From positions 24,546-35,842 of the forward strand of contig NWUY0300027772.1 of the NCBI GenBank assembly GCA_004151065.3: a DNA stretch of 11,297 nucleotides. The letters run 5' to 3'. The position numbers and the translations under genes are program-made. This stretch comes from Larix sibirica (taxonomy: Eukaryota; Streptophyta; Pinopsida; Pinales; Pinaceae). Every line of letters begins with the position of its first letter. Position 1 is the first letter of the stretch. The notes under the pieces were generated by a model that did no database searches, had not been told where the DNA came from, and was given only the letters and a program-made list of their open reading frames with translations. Shown piece after piece: positions 1-8,189 of the stretch.

Positions 1-1130
1 TTTTGTTGTTGATTTTCCTTTTTTTCTTGTGGAAGAAGGAGGTGTTTTTGGCTCCTGCCTTTAACCATAAGCTTCTTGATTTTAATCTCCATGGTTACTC
101 CTCCTTCCTAAATGTTGCATATATTTTCCCTATAAAAAATTTCCTTGTTGCTACATTTCCTTAGTTATATTTGCTCCTTCCATTTGCAGTTGTAGTTGTG
201 AAAGGGCTGACTGCAACTCTTTTCTTTCATATGTTGACTCTTTGTAAGTTGATTTTTCCCATGATTTCAGTGCAATATTAGTGTCCTTGAGATTTGATTC
301 CCAGAAAAATCTAGATGATCCTTCAAATTTGGAGGCCCAGTAAAATCCGATGACTTCAAGAGTTTCCTTATGATGTAACCAAACATGGTAAAATCTAAAA
401 GGAAGGGTTATGAAATTGCTTTTTTGTAGGAGAGCAAGCATGATCAGCCGATGGTCCAATATGGAAAGACAATTGATGCAAGGATGGATGTCTTGATCCT
501 CCTCAATAAGTATGCTATGAATAACAAATATGTCTAAGTAAGTTGTTATATGTCATGGTCTCACTCTTCTCTTAGTCCATGTAAATTTTCCTTTTTTTAG
601 ATTTTATATCTAGGAGATCTCGGATAGCTATTAAGTCTTCAACGGTCTCTATGAAGGGGTCTTGGATAACAGAGCCTCCTCTTTTTTCTTCTTGTGCTAG
701 CACTAGGTTAAGGTCTCCAACTATGATACACAAATCTATCACTATAAATTAATTGGTATCATCCAAGGTTTCCCAACATTCTTGTTTTCCTTTATAGTGC
801 AATGGGGCATAAATGTTGAAGACCTTATAGTGTTTTCTTGTGTCTTTACAGTGCAAATATGTATACAACCATTTTTTAGTAGAAATATCATGAATCAACT
901 ACAGAACTGGACCATTCCAAATTGTGCGTATTCCTCCTGAGTCCCCTCGAGTAGCAACTACTAGTCCTTCATATCCTCATTTGAGTTTCTTACTTGCTTA
1001 TGCCATCTCTTTTCCTGCTAATTTTGTCTCTTGGAGAAAAATGACACTAGGATGTTCTCAATTCATGAGATATCTTACTGATTCCATCTTAGATATACTT
1101 CCTAGGCCTCTACAATTCTAGGAGACTATC
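1..1130 (-). pseudogene. LINE-A ORF2 relic: APE-type endonuclease and start of linker (partial)
   Basis: The endonuclease of L1-type elements nicks target DNA to prime reverse transcription. Motifs appear in the expected order on the minus strand. IVS-stop-NCRGL lies at about 1105-1129, with the motif Trp (TGG) now TAG at 1118-1120. FLQETKL lies near 1016-1036 with its Glu kept. VFNIYAP lies near 800-825 and VGDLNLVLA near 698-722. KGKFTW lies near 575-592. LDHRLI at 442-459 replaces the usual Ser-Asp-His, so Ser is lost but Asp and His are kept. The stretch 151-459 is open and holds the post-endonuclease segment. From about 95 to 5 a linker resembling WRLKSRSLWLKAG and NTSFFHK continues toward the reverse transcriptase outside the window. 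Several stops break it. Confidence 0.8.
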
Positions 1131-1334
1131 AACATTATTTAGAGTTAGTAGATTTGGAATTGCCTCTTGGTTGTATAGTTCTAGTAGGGTTTCCTTTGGA
1201 AAGTGGTTCCTTTGTGCTTCATCCCACCATTGATTCTGTCCCTTTCTACAATCCTGGATATTTGTTCTTCATAGCTACCTCCTCTCTTAATTCTTTTTAG
1301 ATTCCCTACCTACCCTTCTTGAGGTCGAATCTTC

Positions 1335-1589
1335 TTATGTGTCTTCTTCCTCATTTTGTGAAGTTGTGTTATGAGTCAAGAGTCCAAAAGTAGTCTTTTG
1401 GGAAGAAGGGAGCAGAGGCACAAGGGTAGAAAGGGGCGAAACGAGTGAAAACTTCAAAATATGAGGGATGGCATGTTCATGATTTGAGGGATGAGGAAAG
1501 GAGGTATCAATAGATAAAACCATAGCAGGAAATTGAACTTTTGAAGTAGACAATTGCGAGGATGGGTCTAAAGAATCCAAAGTATCCAA
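1335..1589 (-). pseudogene. Ser/Pro/Thr-rich stretch, probably the ORF1 C-terminal tail of LINE-A
   Basis: This open minus-strand stretch of about 84 codons lies between the ORF1 zinc knuckle and the endonuclease. It is rich in Ser, Pro, Thr and Leu and ends in an acidic EEEDT. Plant LINE ORF1 proteins often carry a low-complexity tail after the knuckle, and the position fits. It shows no domain and lies in a different frame from the knuckle. It could also be open by chance, since Ser/Pro-rich reading is common in such sequence. Confidence 0.35.
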
Positions 1590-2320
1590 ACTATTAGAAA
1601 CAGTAGAGGATTTACCTAACTAAGTTGGGCCTAGATGAAGAGGGGGGATGTAGACCCTGCTCTTGTTGAATATACAAAAAAATTCTTGACATTTTTCCAT
1701 TGCTCCTCTTTGTATTATGATTATTTGTTGGGGGTTCTTTGGGGCAATTCTTGGTGAAATTCCCGTATCCAGGACAAATATTACAATTGAATGGATTTTG
1801 TTCATAATCCAATTATTGAAGATGCATCCAGATATCAAATTTTAGTTTAATGACTTCTAGAAGTCCCTTATCTAGATCCACCTCCACATAGATTGAGCAC
1901 ATGCATACAATCCAACTTTAGGTCCGTTCCTATCCACATATTTTCCAACGATGTTTCATATTGCTTTTGCAAAAGTGTCATCCCAGAAGTGAAGAGGAAG
2001 GTGTGGGAGGTGAACCCACACCGAAACTGAATATGGGACATCAATCTCAAGATTGAAGTTAGGGGTCATTTATCAAGGTGCATTCCTCTCAAACACATGA
2101 AATACAGACGATTCCTAAATATTGGGTCCTTGTCTTCCTTGAGCTCAAAGAGAAAGGTGTAAAATCCTCTACCACTAAAGGAACAAACATTTTTCCTTTG
2201 ATGAGGGATTTCGAGTTTTTCTGCAGCTAAATTTCCAGGAATAAGGATCTAGGGGGTGGTTGGAGCTTTGTGAATTGACCAACTAGACCTCTTTCAGCAA
2301 AATCAATGTAGTTGCAAATT
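1590..2320 (-). pseudogene. LINE-A ORF1 relic (DUF4283-like region plus damaged zinc knuckle)
   Basis: Plant LINE ORF1 proteins bind the element RNA and combine a DUF4283 region with a CCHC zinc knuckle. Pieces in several minus-strand frames match this. FAERGLVGQF lies near 2270-2315. GRGFYTFLFELKEDKDPIF lies near 2130-2190. VWVHLPHLPLHFWDD, the typical DUF4283 core, lies near 1975-2030. A basic, Cys-containing segment follows near 1870-1930, and the knuckle CNICPGYGNFTKNC occupies 1744-1785. In the knuckle the three cysteines stand at CX2C and CX9C spacing, but the usual histidine position is Asn. At least three frame changes and several stops (for example a Trp-to-stop near 2073) show that it is not translatable. 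The ORF1 start codon is not recognisable. Confidence 0.75.
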
Positions 2321-2330
2321 TAAATTTCTA

Positions 2331-2754
2331 ACCGACATATGAATAATAATAAAAAAATCATTTTTTTTTAAAACAATACTACATACCACTTCTATTTATG
2401 ATATACACTTTTTAAGTTTTGAATTGTTAACCTCTTTTTTATATAAAAAAAAAAAAAACTCTTAACCAATCTCAAAACTCTATTCAATTTTTAGCATTTA
2501 CCAAATCAAATTCAATCTTTAATATTTACCCAATCAAATTCTCTAAATAGATATTTATTGATAAAAATATGTATAACAAGAACTTATATTTATTTAGTTT
2601 CATGCCCCTCGTAACTTTCTCTCCCGCCAGAGTCTATTCATTTATTACTAATGAATATTATTACTTGGATTTTATAGTAACTTTTTAAAGTTATGCTTTT
2701 TTAATTTGATAGTAACTTTTTAACGTTATTTAGCATTTATTATATGTTTATCAG
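2331..2754. other. AT-rich intergenic stretch without a gene
   Basis: No coding frame is credible here. The stretch is strongly AT-rich, with a run of 14 A at 2445-2458 and two similar pieces TCAAATTC near 2505-2540. The A-run could be a remnant poly(A) tail of an older plus-strand retroelement, but nothing recognisable precedes it. Confidence 0.6.
2675..2729. repeat. Two-copy short direct repeat, period 35 bp
   Basis: TAGTAACTTTTTAAAGTTAT at 2675-2694 recurs at 2710-2729 with one difference (A to C). Each copy is itself partly palindromic (AACTTT and AAAGTT), so it could form a small AT hairpin. No function can be assigned. Confidence 0.6.
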
Positions 2755-2789
2755 GCCGTAGGCGTTTCACCGTGAAGATGCATAAGCAT

Positions 2790-2823
2790 CCACGTCAGCT
2801 AGAATCCTGAATCCTGCCACGTG
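2790..2823 (+). promoter_or_regulatory. Candidate promoter motifs of the F-box gene: two ACGT-core elements including a perfect G-box
   Basis: CCACGTCAGC at 2790-2799 and GCCACGTGGA around 2816-2825, with CACGTG at 2818-2823, are ACGT-core motifs. In plants these are bound by bZIP or bHLH factors (G-box/ABRE type). They lie about 130-160 bp upstream of the likely F-box start codon at 2950, a normal promoter distance. A small hairpin, GATGC-ATAA-GCATC, at 2777-2790 sits just before them. No clear TATA box is placed at the expected spacing. Motif presence is seen; regulatory function is inferred. Confidence 0.35.
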
Positions 2824-2840
2824 GATGATTATGGTTCTCC

Positions 2841-2948
2841 ATTTATGCTCCAGAAATCCGATACCTCGCCATTTATGCTCCAGAAATCCAATACCTCCCA
2901 GATCGAGATTTTATGCTCCAGAAATCCAATACCTCGCAGATCGAGATT
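2841..2948 (+). repeat. Three-copy 38-bp tandem repeat carrying ATG codons in front of the F-box frame
   Basis: Units starting TTTATGCTCCAGAAATCC occur at about 2842, 2872 and 2910. The second and third copies are a full 38 bp. The first lacks the last 8 bp or so (CAGATCGA) and is 30 bp long. Each copy has an ATG (2845, 2875, 2913). The first two are in frame with the downstream F-box sequence and the third is not. Differences between copies are few, so the expansion is fairly recent. It lies where the 5' leader or the extreme N-terminus of the F-box gene would be. Confidence 0.8.
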
Positions 2949-2949
2949 G

Positions 2950-3537
2950 ATGAGAAGAAGAGATTCCGGCATGGAAAACGAGCTATATTATCATTATTCC
3001 CTCTGGTCCGAGTTGCCGGAAGATCTGGTGGAGTGAACAATGGAATTCCTGCCCTTGGAATACCTCTTTCGTTTCCGCGCAGTTTGCAATGGGTGGAAGG
3101 AGATCTTGCGTTCGAATCGGTTGAGCGCGCTTGGGAAAGCAGCGGCCAAGAAGCATCCATGGCTGGTTTTGTGCATGCGCATGGACAGTACGGAAATGGG
3201 ATGCCTCGTCTATTCCTTCTCCACGCGGACATGACGAACGCTTTCACTTTCCTTCCTTCCGGAAGTCTGGACAATCAATTCCCGAGGATCGGCAGTGGAC
3301 TTGCTTTTGCTGGATATGATCCCGAACGCCGATTCCAATTCAAATCATGCCAATGCCAGTGAGTCTCTGTGTAGATGCGTTTGTAATCCTTTGAATAAGA
3401 GTTTTTTCAGACGTCCAGCAATGCTGTTCATTAGCGTTGTGGTTGCGAGGGCGATTGTTCCAGTCGAAATGCCCATCGCAGCACCAGCCAGGCCTGCTAA
3501 TATGATTATCGAGGATACCCATAACCCCGCAGTTTAG
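2950..3537 (+). pseudogene. F-box protein pseudogene (one frame, two internal stops)
   Basis: F-box proteins recruit substrates to SCF ubiquitin ligases by binding SKP1. One frame runs from 2950 to 3537 and is interrupted only by TGA at 3034-3036 and TGA at 3232-3234. The F-box follows the start closely: LWSELPEDLVE, the first stop, then MEFLPLEYLFRFRAVCNGW, with the usual LP..L, Leu-rich and Val-Cys-x-x-Trp pattern over roughly residues 18-50. After it come KKHPWLVLC, MGCLVYSFSTRT, the second stop, and VCNPLNKSFFRRPAM, the typical region leading to a kelch or FBA domain in plant F-box proteins. The frame ends at TAG 3535-3537, well short of the roughly 350-400 residues of F-box/kelch proteins. 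From about 3450 it stops looking family-like, so the C-terminal half is lost or replaced. Possible starts are ATG 2950 and ATG 2971 (MENELYY); the second resembles the family better. Stop one looks like CGA to TGA, and stop two like TGG to TGA. Confidence 0.8.
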
Positions 3538-3840
3538 GTGATCTCCCGCGCGCGTGAAGGCTGGCAGTGCGTTTAAGGGTGACTTCCCTTAGCTTCGGCT
3601 CGAGTGGATCGACAGCATGGCCGCATGCTTTCCCACGCGTGGCGTGCATGCAGGCCGGGCTCACGTGGGCTCATTGTGGGCAGTGGGGTGGGAAAACCGC
3701 GTGGAGAAGCTAGCGAGGTGGTGGTGGATGTAAGCGCAGAGAGTTGGTGGTGGCCTGCCACGGGGAAGAAAAGAAGCAGCAGCAGCCTGGTACCTGGTAG
3801 GAGGTGAGGAACGGCCGCGTGGATGAGGAGATAATGTAGT
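3538..3840. other. GC- and CpG-rich patch of unknown nature
   Basis: This 300-bp stretch is markedly richer in G, C and CpG than the DNA on either side. It contains CGCGCGCG near 3548 and the perfect palindrome CCACGCGTGG at 3633-3642. A 67-codon open stretch (3604-3807) lies in the same frame as the F-box relic and contains VVVDVSAESWWWPATG. That is faintly like a kelch blade (Val-x-Val-Tyr-x-Trp), but I cannot support a domain call. It may be a scrambled 3' part of the F-box gene or an unrelated GC-rich repeat. Confidence 0.4.
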
Positions 3841-4395
3841 GAGAATATGAGATTAATGTGTTCCTTGCATGCTAAAGTGGCTACAATTCCAAGGTAATTC
3901 GAATAGTGGAAAACGAAGGATCATTTACCTTAAAATTTAAATACCCCTAAACTGATATGGGTTTTAATATTAGAATCAAATCCAGTAACAGTCTTAGTAA
4001 CAGTCTCAGCGGCACTGGCAAAGAGCATATTGTCAAGTAAGTCATGATGACTAAATCGAAATTTGATTATAGTGCCAAAATGTAACTGTACCGTACGCTA
4101 TCAAATTCTGTTTGTTAGTACAGATCATGGATCTCACACTTAGGCGATTCAAACTTTGTTTCTTAGTACAGATCTTAGATCTCACGCTTTGGCGATTCTC
4201 AATTGATGTTGCTGCTAGATTCGAGTGACCGATTTCCATGACTAGAATGCAAGATGATGTCTCAAAATGTAAAATCACTTTGTTGAAGATTATGACTATG
4301 CCACCATTAATCATGTATGGTTTAAAAACAAAACAAAAAACTTTATATTTATCATATATGATTTTAACTGGAGATAAATTAAATAAAGTGTGCAT
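3841..4395. other. AT-rich intergenic DNA, no gene recognised
   Basis: I see no plausible coding frame. A 114-codon minus-strand open stretch (4051-4395) contains the translated 48-bp repeat at 4115-4198 and resembles no family, so it is not called as a gene. Confidence 0.5.
4115..4198. repeat. Two-copy direct repeat, period 48 bp
   Basis: TTAGTACAGATC followed by TGGATCTCACACTTAGGCGATTC at 4115-4150 recurs at 4163-4198 with four mismatches over 36 bp. The copies are separated by 12 bp containing TTTGTT. Function unknown. Confidence 0.7.
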
Positions 4396-4505
4396 AGTAT
4401 TAAGTAAAGTGACCTAATACAGTTCATATTTTGTCTACGTGTTGTCATAAGTATTAATTAAAGTGACCTTTTAATATGGTACATATTTTGTCTCGGTGAT
4501 GTGAG
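4396..4505. repeat. Two-copy tandem repeat, period about 54 bp
   Basis: AGTATTAAGTAAAGTGACCT starting at 4396 recurs from 4450 with small changes. In both copies a second shared block, CATATTTTGTCT, follows. The copies differ by several substitutions and small indels, so the duplication is old. It stops about 30 bp before the N at 4533. Confidence 0.65.
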
Positions 4506-4532
4506 AAGTGTTTATATAAGTGGTTTAAAATT

Positions 4533-4533
4533 N
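4533..4533. other. Undetermined base; probable contig junction
   Basis: A single N lies between non-coding AT-rich DNA and sequence that is at once inside a LINE endonuclease domain. The first codons after it already read toward the WVLYEIYDKE and FLICNIYGP segments, so the first hundred or so residues of the domain are absent. The N probably marks a gap of unknown size. Confidence 0.6.
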
Positions 4534-5060
4534 CTTTAAAGTTTTGCAAGAATGTCATCATTGGGTACTTTATGAAATCTATGATAAGGAAGATAATCTC
4601 TCCTTTCTAATCTGTAATATATATGGTCCTACCCACTACAAAGACAAACACACCTTTTGGGACAGTCTCTCCAGCTCCCAAGATTTGACAAGGGACAAAG
4701 AAATCATCTTAGCTGGGGACTTCAACACCACAATTTCCTATTCTGAAAAACGAGGGGGTTCGAGGGTGAGGGACCCTTTTGGTGAGATGCTCGAAGACTT
4801 GATCTCAGCCCTTGATTTAATTGATCCACCTCTAAAGAATGGTAGCTTTACCTGGAATAATCGACGTCAAGGGGTGGGACACATAGCCGCTAGACTCGAC
4901 CGTTTTCTTCTCAGCTCCTCCTTCCTACAAAAAAATCTCATCCCAATCACCTTTGCTATTCCCTCTGCAGTTTCGGATCATAAGCCCATCTCTCTCTCCC
5001 TTTCGTCACCAGACACTTTAGGACCCATCCCTTTCCGCTTCAATCCTATCTGGCTCCAAG
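4534..5060 (+). other. Endonuclease domain of LINE-B ORF2 (N-terminal part missing)
   Basis: FLICNIYGPTHY, ILAGDFNTTIS (GDFN at 4715-4726), EKRGGSRVRDPF, GSFTWNN, RLDRFLLS and VSDHKPISLSLS (Ser-Asp-His at 4973-4981) are the conserved blocks of an exonuclease/endonuclease/phosphatase fold. The catalytic Asp-x-Asn pair and the C-terminal Asp-His are kept. The first two motifs (the Asn-bearing start and Gln-Glu-Thr-Lys) lie to the left of the N and are absent. This part is open from 4535 to the first stop at 5072-5074. Confidence 0.85.
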
Positions 5061-5643
5061 AGGAACAAGCTTGAACCATTATCTCTAATGCCTGGTGTAT
5101 CCCCTGCATAGGATCCCCCAGTTTTGTGTGGGAAAGCAAACTTAGAAATGTCAGATATGCCCTAAAAAGTTGGGCTAGATAAGACTATAAAAGCCCTGGG
5201 CATGTTAAAAAAATTTTAAAGTCTGAGCTAGAAACTCTCCAGGCTGAACTAGAAAAAAGAGAATTCACCCATGATCTCTTAAGACAAGAACAGGAACTCA
5301 ACTGCAAAATTATTTCAGCTGCTAGTAAAGAAGAAGAGGCCTGGAGACTTAAATCCAGACAGCTCTGGTTAAAAGGTGGGGATAATAACACCAGTTACTT
5401 TCATAAGCAGACCAAAGCAAGATTAAGTCGCAACATGATAAAAGAATTAAAAGACAATAATGGAACCAGCATCCTTGATTTTGAGCAGATTAAAGCACAT
5501 GTCCATCAACATTTTCAAGACCTTTACTCTGACAAAAATGAGGCGGACCCCATAGCTCAGGCAGATCTTCTTTCCGAAATTCCCCCCCTTATTTCCGATA
5601 GAGAAAATCAAGAGCTTTACAAACCTATCAAGGACTTTGAATA

Positions 5644-6830
5644 AAAGATGCAATTTGGTCTCTTCAAGCTGACAAAGCCCCGGGACCTGATGGGTTCACC
5701 ATTAACTTCTATAGAGCAGCTTGGGGGATCATTAAGGATAATCTGAAACGGATGCTGAATTGGACTCGGAAGAAGGACAAAATTGGAGGAGCTACAAACT
5801 CGTCCTTCCTGACCTTAATCCCTAAAGACAAGAAACCCCTCACCATCGGGCGTTTCCGCCCAATATCTCTTTGCAATACCTCATATAAAATTCTAGCTAA
5901 GATCTTAGCCACAAGAATGAAGAAGGTTATGAACGGACTGATATTGGAAACTCAAGGTGGTTTTATAACCGGAAGACAGATTCTGGATAACATAATCGTT
6001 GTGCAGGAAGCAATTCATACCAGTATAAATTGCAAACAACAAGGCATGGTTATCAAGCGGGATATGGCGAATGCTTTTGACACGGTAAACCATTTCTTCC
6101 TCTTTGAAATTATGAAAAAATTTGGTTTCTCTCAGAACTTCGTTAGATGGATAAAGGCTTGTATCAACAGCCCCTGGATAGCTCCTTTGGTAAATGGGCG
6201 GCCCACTGAATTCTTTCAAGCCTCTCGTGGCCTTCGCCAAGGGTGTCCACTCTCGCCGTTTCTATATATTATGGTGGCTGATTCTCTTAGTCGCAGGCTA
6301 CATAGCCTGCAGATATAGAGAGAACTCAAGGGTCTGAAGATCGCAAGGGGGGTTTGGGCTGCTAACAATGCACAATTCGCAGATGACACTATCCTTTTAG
6401 GAGGTGCCTCTACAATCATAGCAAAACGCTTCCAAAAGGCCCTAACTACTTTCCTCAGTGCTTCAAATGGTCGGGTTAGTGAAACAAAATCCAAGGTCTA
6501 TGGCTGGAACTGTCCCGCGGCAACCTTGGCTAGCATTTCCAGAATTTTTGGCTTCGAAGGAACTACCAGTTGGAATGCATTCAACTATCTTGAAATTCCA
6601 ATCTTCAAAGGGAGAAGGAGGGAGGACTGGCATTGGCTGATTGACAAGATCCAAAAAAAGATTACAGCGTGGGGTTTTCGCTGGCTGAACCTAGCAGGGA
6701 AACTCACCTTAATCAATTCAATCCTGACAGCTTACCCAATCTACATATGCTCTATTGCTCTTGCTCCTAATTTCATCATTCGGGATATTAATAAAGAACT
6801 CAGAACTTTCCACTGGCAGGGGGGTAAAAG
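5644..6830 (+). other. Reverse transcriptase domain of LINE-B ORF2
   Basis: The block order fits a non-LTR reverse transcriptase: KAPGPDGF, then SSFLTLIPKDKKP, FRPISLCNTSYKILAKILA, TQGGFITGRQILDNI and KRDMANAFDTVNHFF, where the first catalytic Asp is in DMANAFD (6061-6081). GLRQGCPLSPFLY (about 6229-6267) and FADDT (6376-6390) follow, the latter carrying the two other catalytic Asp residues. All three catalytic Asp codons are intact. One stop (TAG 6316-6318) lies between the last two motifs. Thumb-like and downstream segments (LNLAGKLTLINSILTAYPIY) continue to the frameshift in the G-run at 6819-6824. Confidence 0.92.
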
Positions 6831-7393
6831 AAAGTACCACTAAGAAATTCCATCTAATTAATTGGGAAACTGTATGCAAACCAAAAAATGAAGGCGGTGC
6901 TGGAGTTAAGGATCCAAGATGAATGAATCTTGCCCTGGGAGCTAATATTTTGTGGAGGCTGGTCTCTGATGAAAAAGCCTGGTGGAAAACCGTTCTCCAA
7001 AATAAATATATGAGAGGGCCAAGGAAACGCTGCATTGAGAACATGGATATGCAGAAGAAAGACTCCCCCATTTCGGAACTATGCAAGAAGTCAGCTTTCA
7101 TCCTGAAAGACAAATTGAATTGGTTCGCCAGCAATGGAAAGAGCATAAAGATCTAGAAGGACCCGTTAGGGAGAAGCTCTCCAGCAAACTATGATCAAGA
7201 ATTAAGCCAACTCAGAATCTGGATGGCAAGATCCAACTTATGCTCCCTATTCGATATCTCCTCCTGGTCTAGCTCAGGACGCTAGAAAGGCTGGAAGCAA
7301 TTAGCACTCCCTCATTATTTAAAGGATGACTATCAAGCTCTTCTCCATCTCCTTCACGAGCATGGCCCCATCAGTGTTGATCTCAAAGACAGG

Positions 7394-7592
7394 CATGGGT
7401 GGGGAAGAACAGGGGCTTATTCGGTGAAGGAAGGGTACCATGACTTGCAGCTTAAAGAGAACGAAAAATCTGGAGACATTAACTGGGTGAAGNCATGGGT
7501 GGGGAAGAACAGGGGCTTATTCGGTGAAGGAAGGGTACCATGACTTGCAGCTTCAAGAGAACGAAAAATCTGGAGACATTAACTGGGTGAAG
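7394..7592 (+). repeat. 99-bp direct duplication around an N (probable unmerged contig overlap)
   Basis: Positions 7394-7492 and 7494-7592 are identical except for one base (A at 7454, C at 7554), with a single N at 7493 between them. The offset of 100 bp shifts the frame by one, and the ORF2 frame after the second copy equals the frame before the first once 100 bp are removed. Near-identity next to an otherwise mutated element, plus the N, argues for two overlapping contig ends joined without merging. Confidence 0.9.
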
Positions 7593-7800
7593 ATCTGGAG
7601 CAAGGACAGCATCCCTAAGGTGAACGCCTTTTTCTGGACCTTAGCTCACCAAAAAATTCTGACAGCTGATAATCTGCAAAAGAGAGGCATTGAGTGGCCC
7701 CTACGCTGCGTATTATGTAAAGCTGCAGAAGAAAACATAGATCATCTTTTTCTCAACTATAGCTTCACGGTGAATATGGCAATTAGTAACCTGGATGTTA
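7590..7800 (+). other. Zinc-binding (zf-RVT-like) region of LINE-B ORF2
   Basis: WSKDSIPKVNAFFWTLAHQK, then ADNLQKRGI, CVLCKAAEENIDHLF and NYSF match the zinc-binding region found after the reverse transcriptase in plant LINEs. The two first Cys (codons 7707-7709 and 7716-7718) and the His (7743-7745) are present. The final Cys expected at about 7758-7760 is Tyr (TAT), one transition from TGT. The zinc site would be damaged. Confidence 0.7.
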
Positions 7801-8189
7801 GTCTGATACTGCCCACCAGGTGGAGAGATCTCTTCAATAATTGGAAGGACTTCTACCAGGGCTCTTTTCACAAGAACCTGACTTCTCCAGAGCTTGGAAT
7901 GCTCTCCCCCGGTTCATCTACTGGAAAATTTGGGTGGCAAGAAATAAGGAAATATTTGACGGTTTAATCGCCAATCCAAGAAAGGTTTACTCCGCAACTA
8001 ACTCCCTTTGGATTGAGGTTCTCCACATGTGTGGAATGAACAGCATTCAAAAACAGCCCCTTACAGTGCTTGAGAGGAACTGGATGGCGGGGCTTTTGGC
8101 TAGGGGAAACTCTTCATTTCAGCCAGTCACTCTCAAGTGTGAGAGGCCCAGGCCTTGGCAGCTGAGAGTTGGAAAGAGTGAACTTCAGC

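Larger units (their letters stand above)
1..2330 (-). mobile_element. LINE-A: degenerate L1-type non-LTR retrotransposon, partial (ORF1 plus endonuclease)
   Basis: Read on the minus strand, the order is a DUF4283-like ORF1 region, a CCHC-type knuckle, a Ser/Pro-rich stretch, an APE-type endonuclease and the start of the endonuclease-RT linker. That is the normal order of a plant L1-type LINE. The reverse transcriptase would lie beyond position 1, so the element is cut by the window edge. No poly(A) tail or target site duplication is visible: the 3' end is outside and the 5' end fades into AT-rich DNA near 2330. Many stops and frameshifts make it a fossil. It is clearly diverged from the LINE at 4534-10042, although both share a similar Trp-Arg-Leu-Lys-Ser-Arg linker motif. 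Confidence 0.85.

Noticed and set aside
2873-3274. 133-codon minus-strand open frame
   Set aside because: It lies opposite the F-box relic and the 38-bp repeats, matches no family, and is explained by the plus-strand reading.
2913-3362. 149-codon plus-strand frame overlapping the F-box
   Set aside because: The F-box motifs are in another frame; this one has no family features and is treated only as a possible competing upstream frame.
4051-4395. 114-codon minus-strand open frame
   Set aside because: Contains the translated 48-bp repeat, AT-rich, no start context or domain.
6718-7146. 142-codon minus-strand open frame
   Set aside because: Antisense shadow of well-supported LINE ORF2 sequence.
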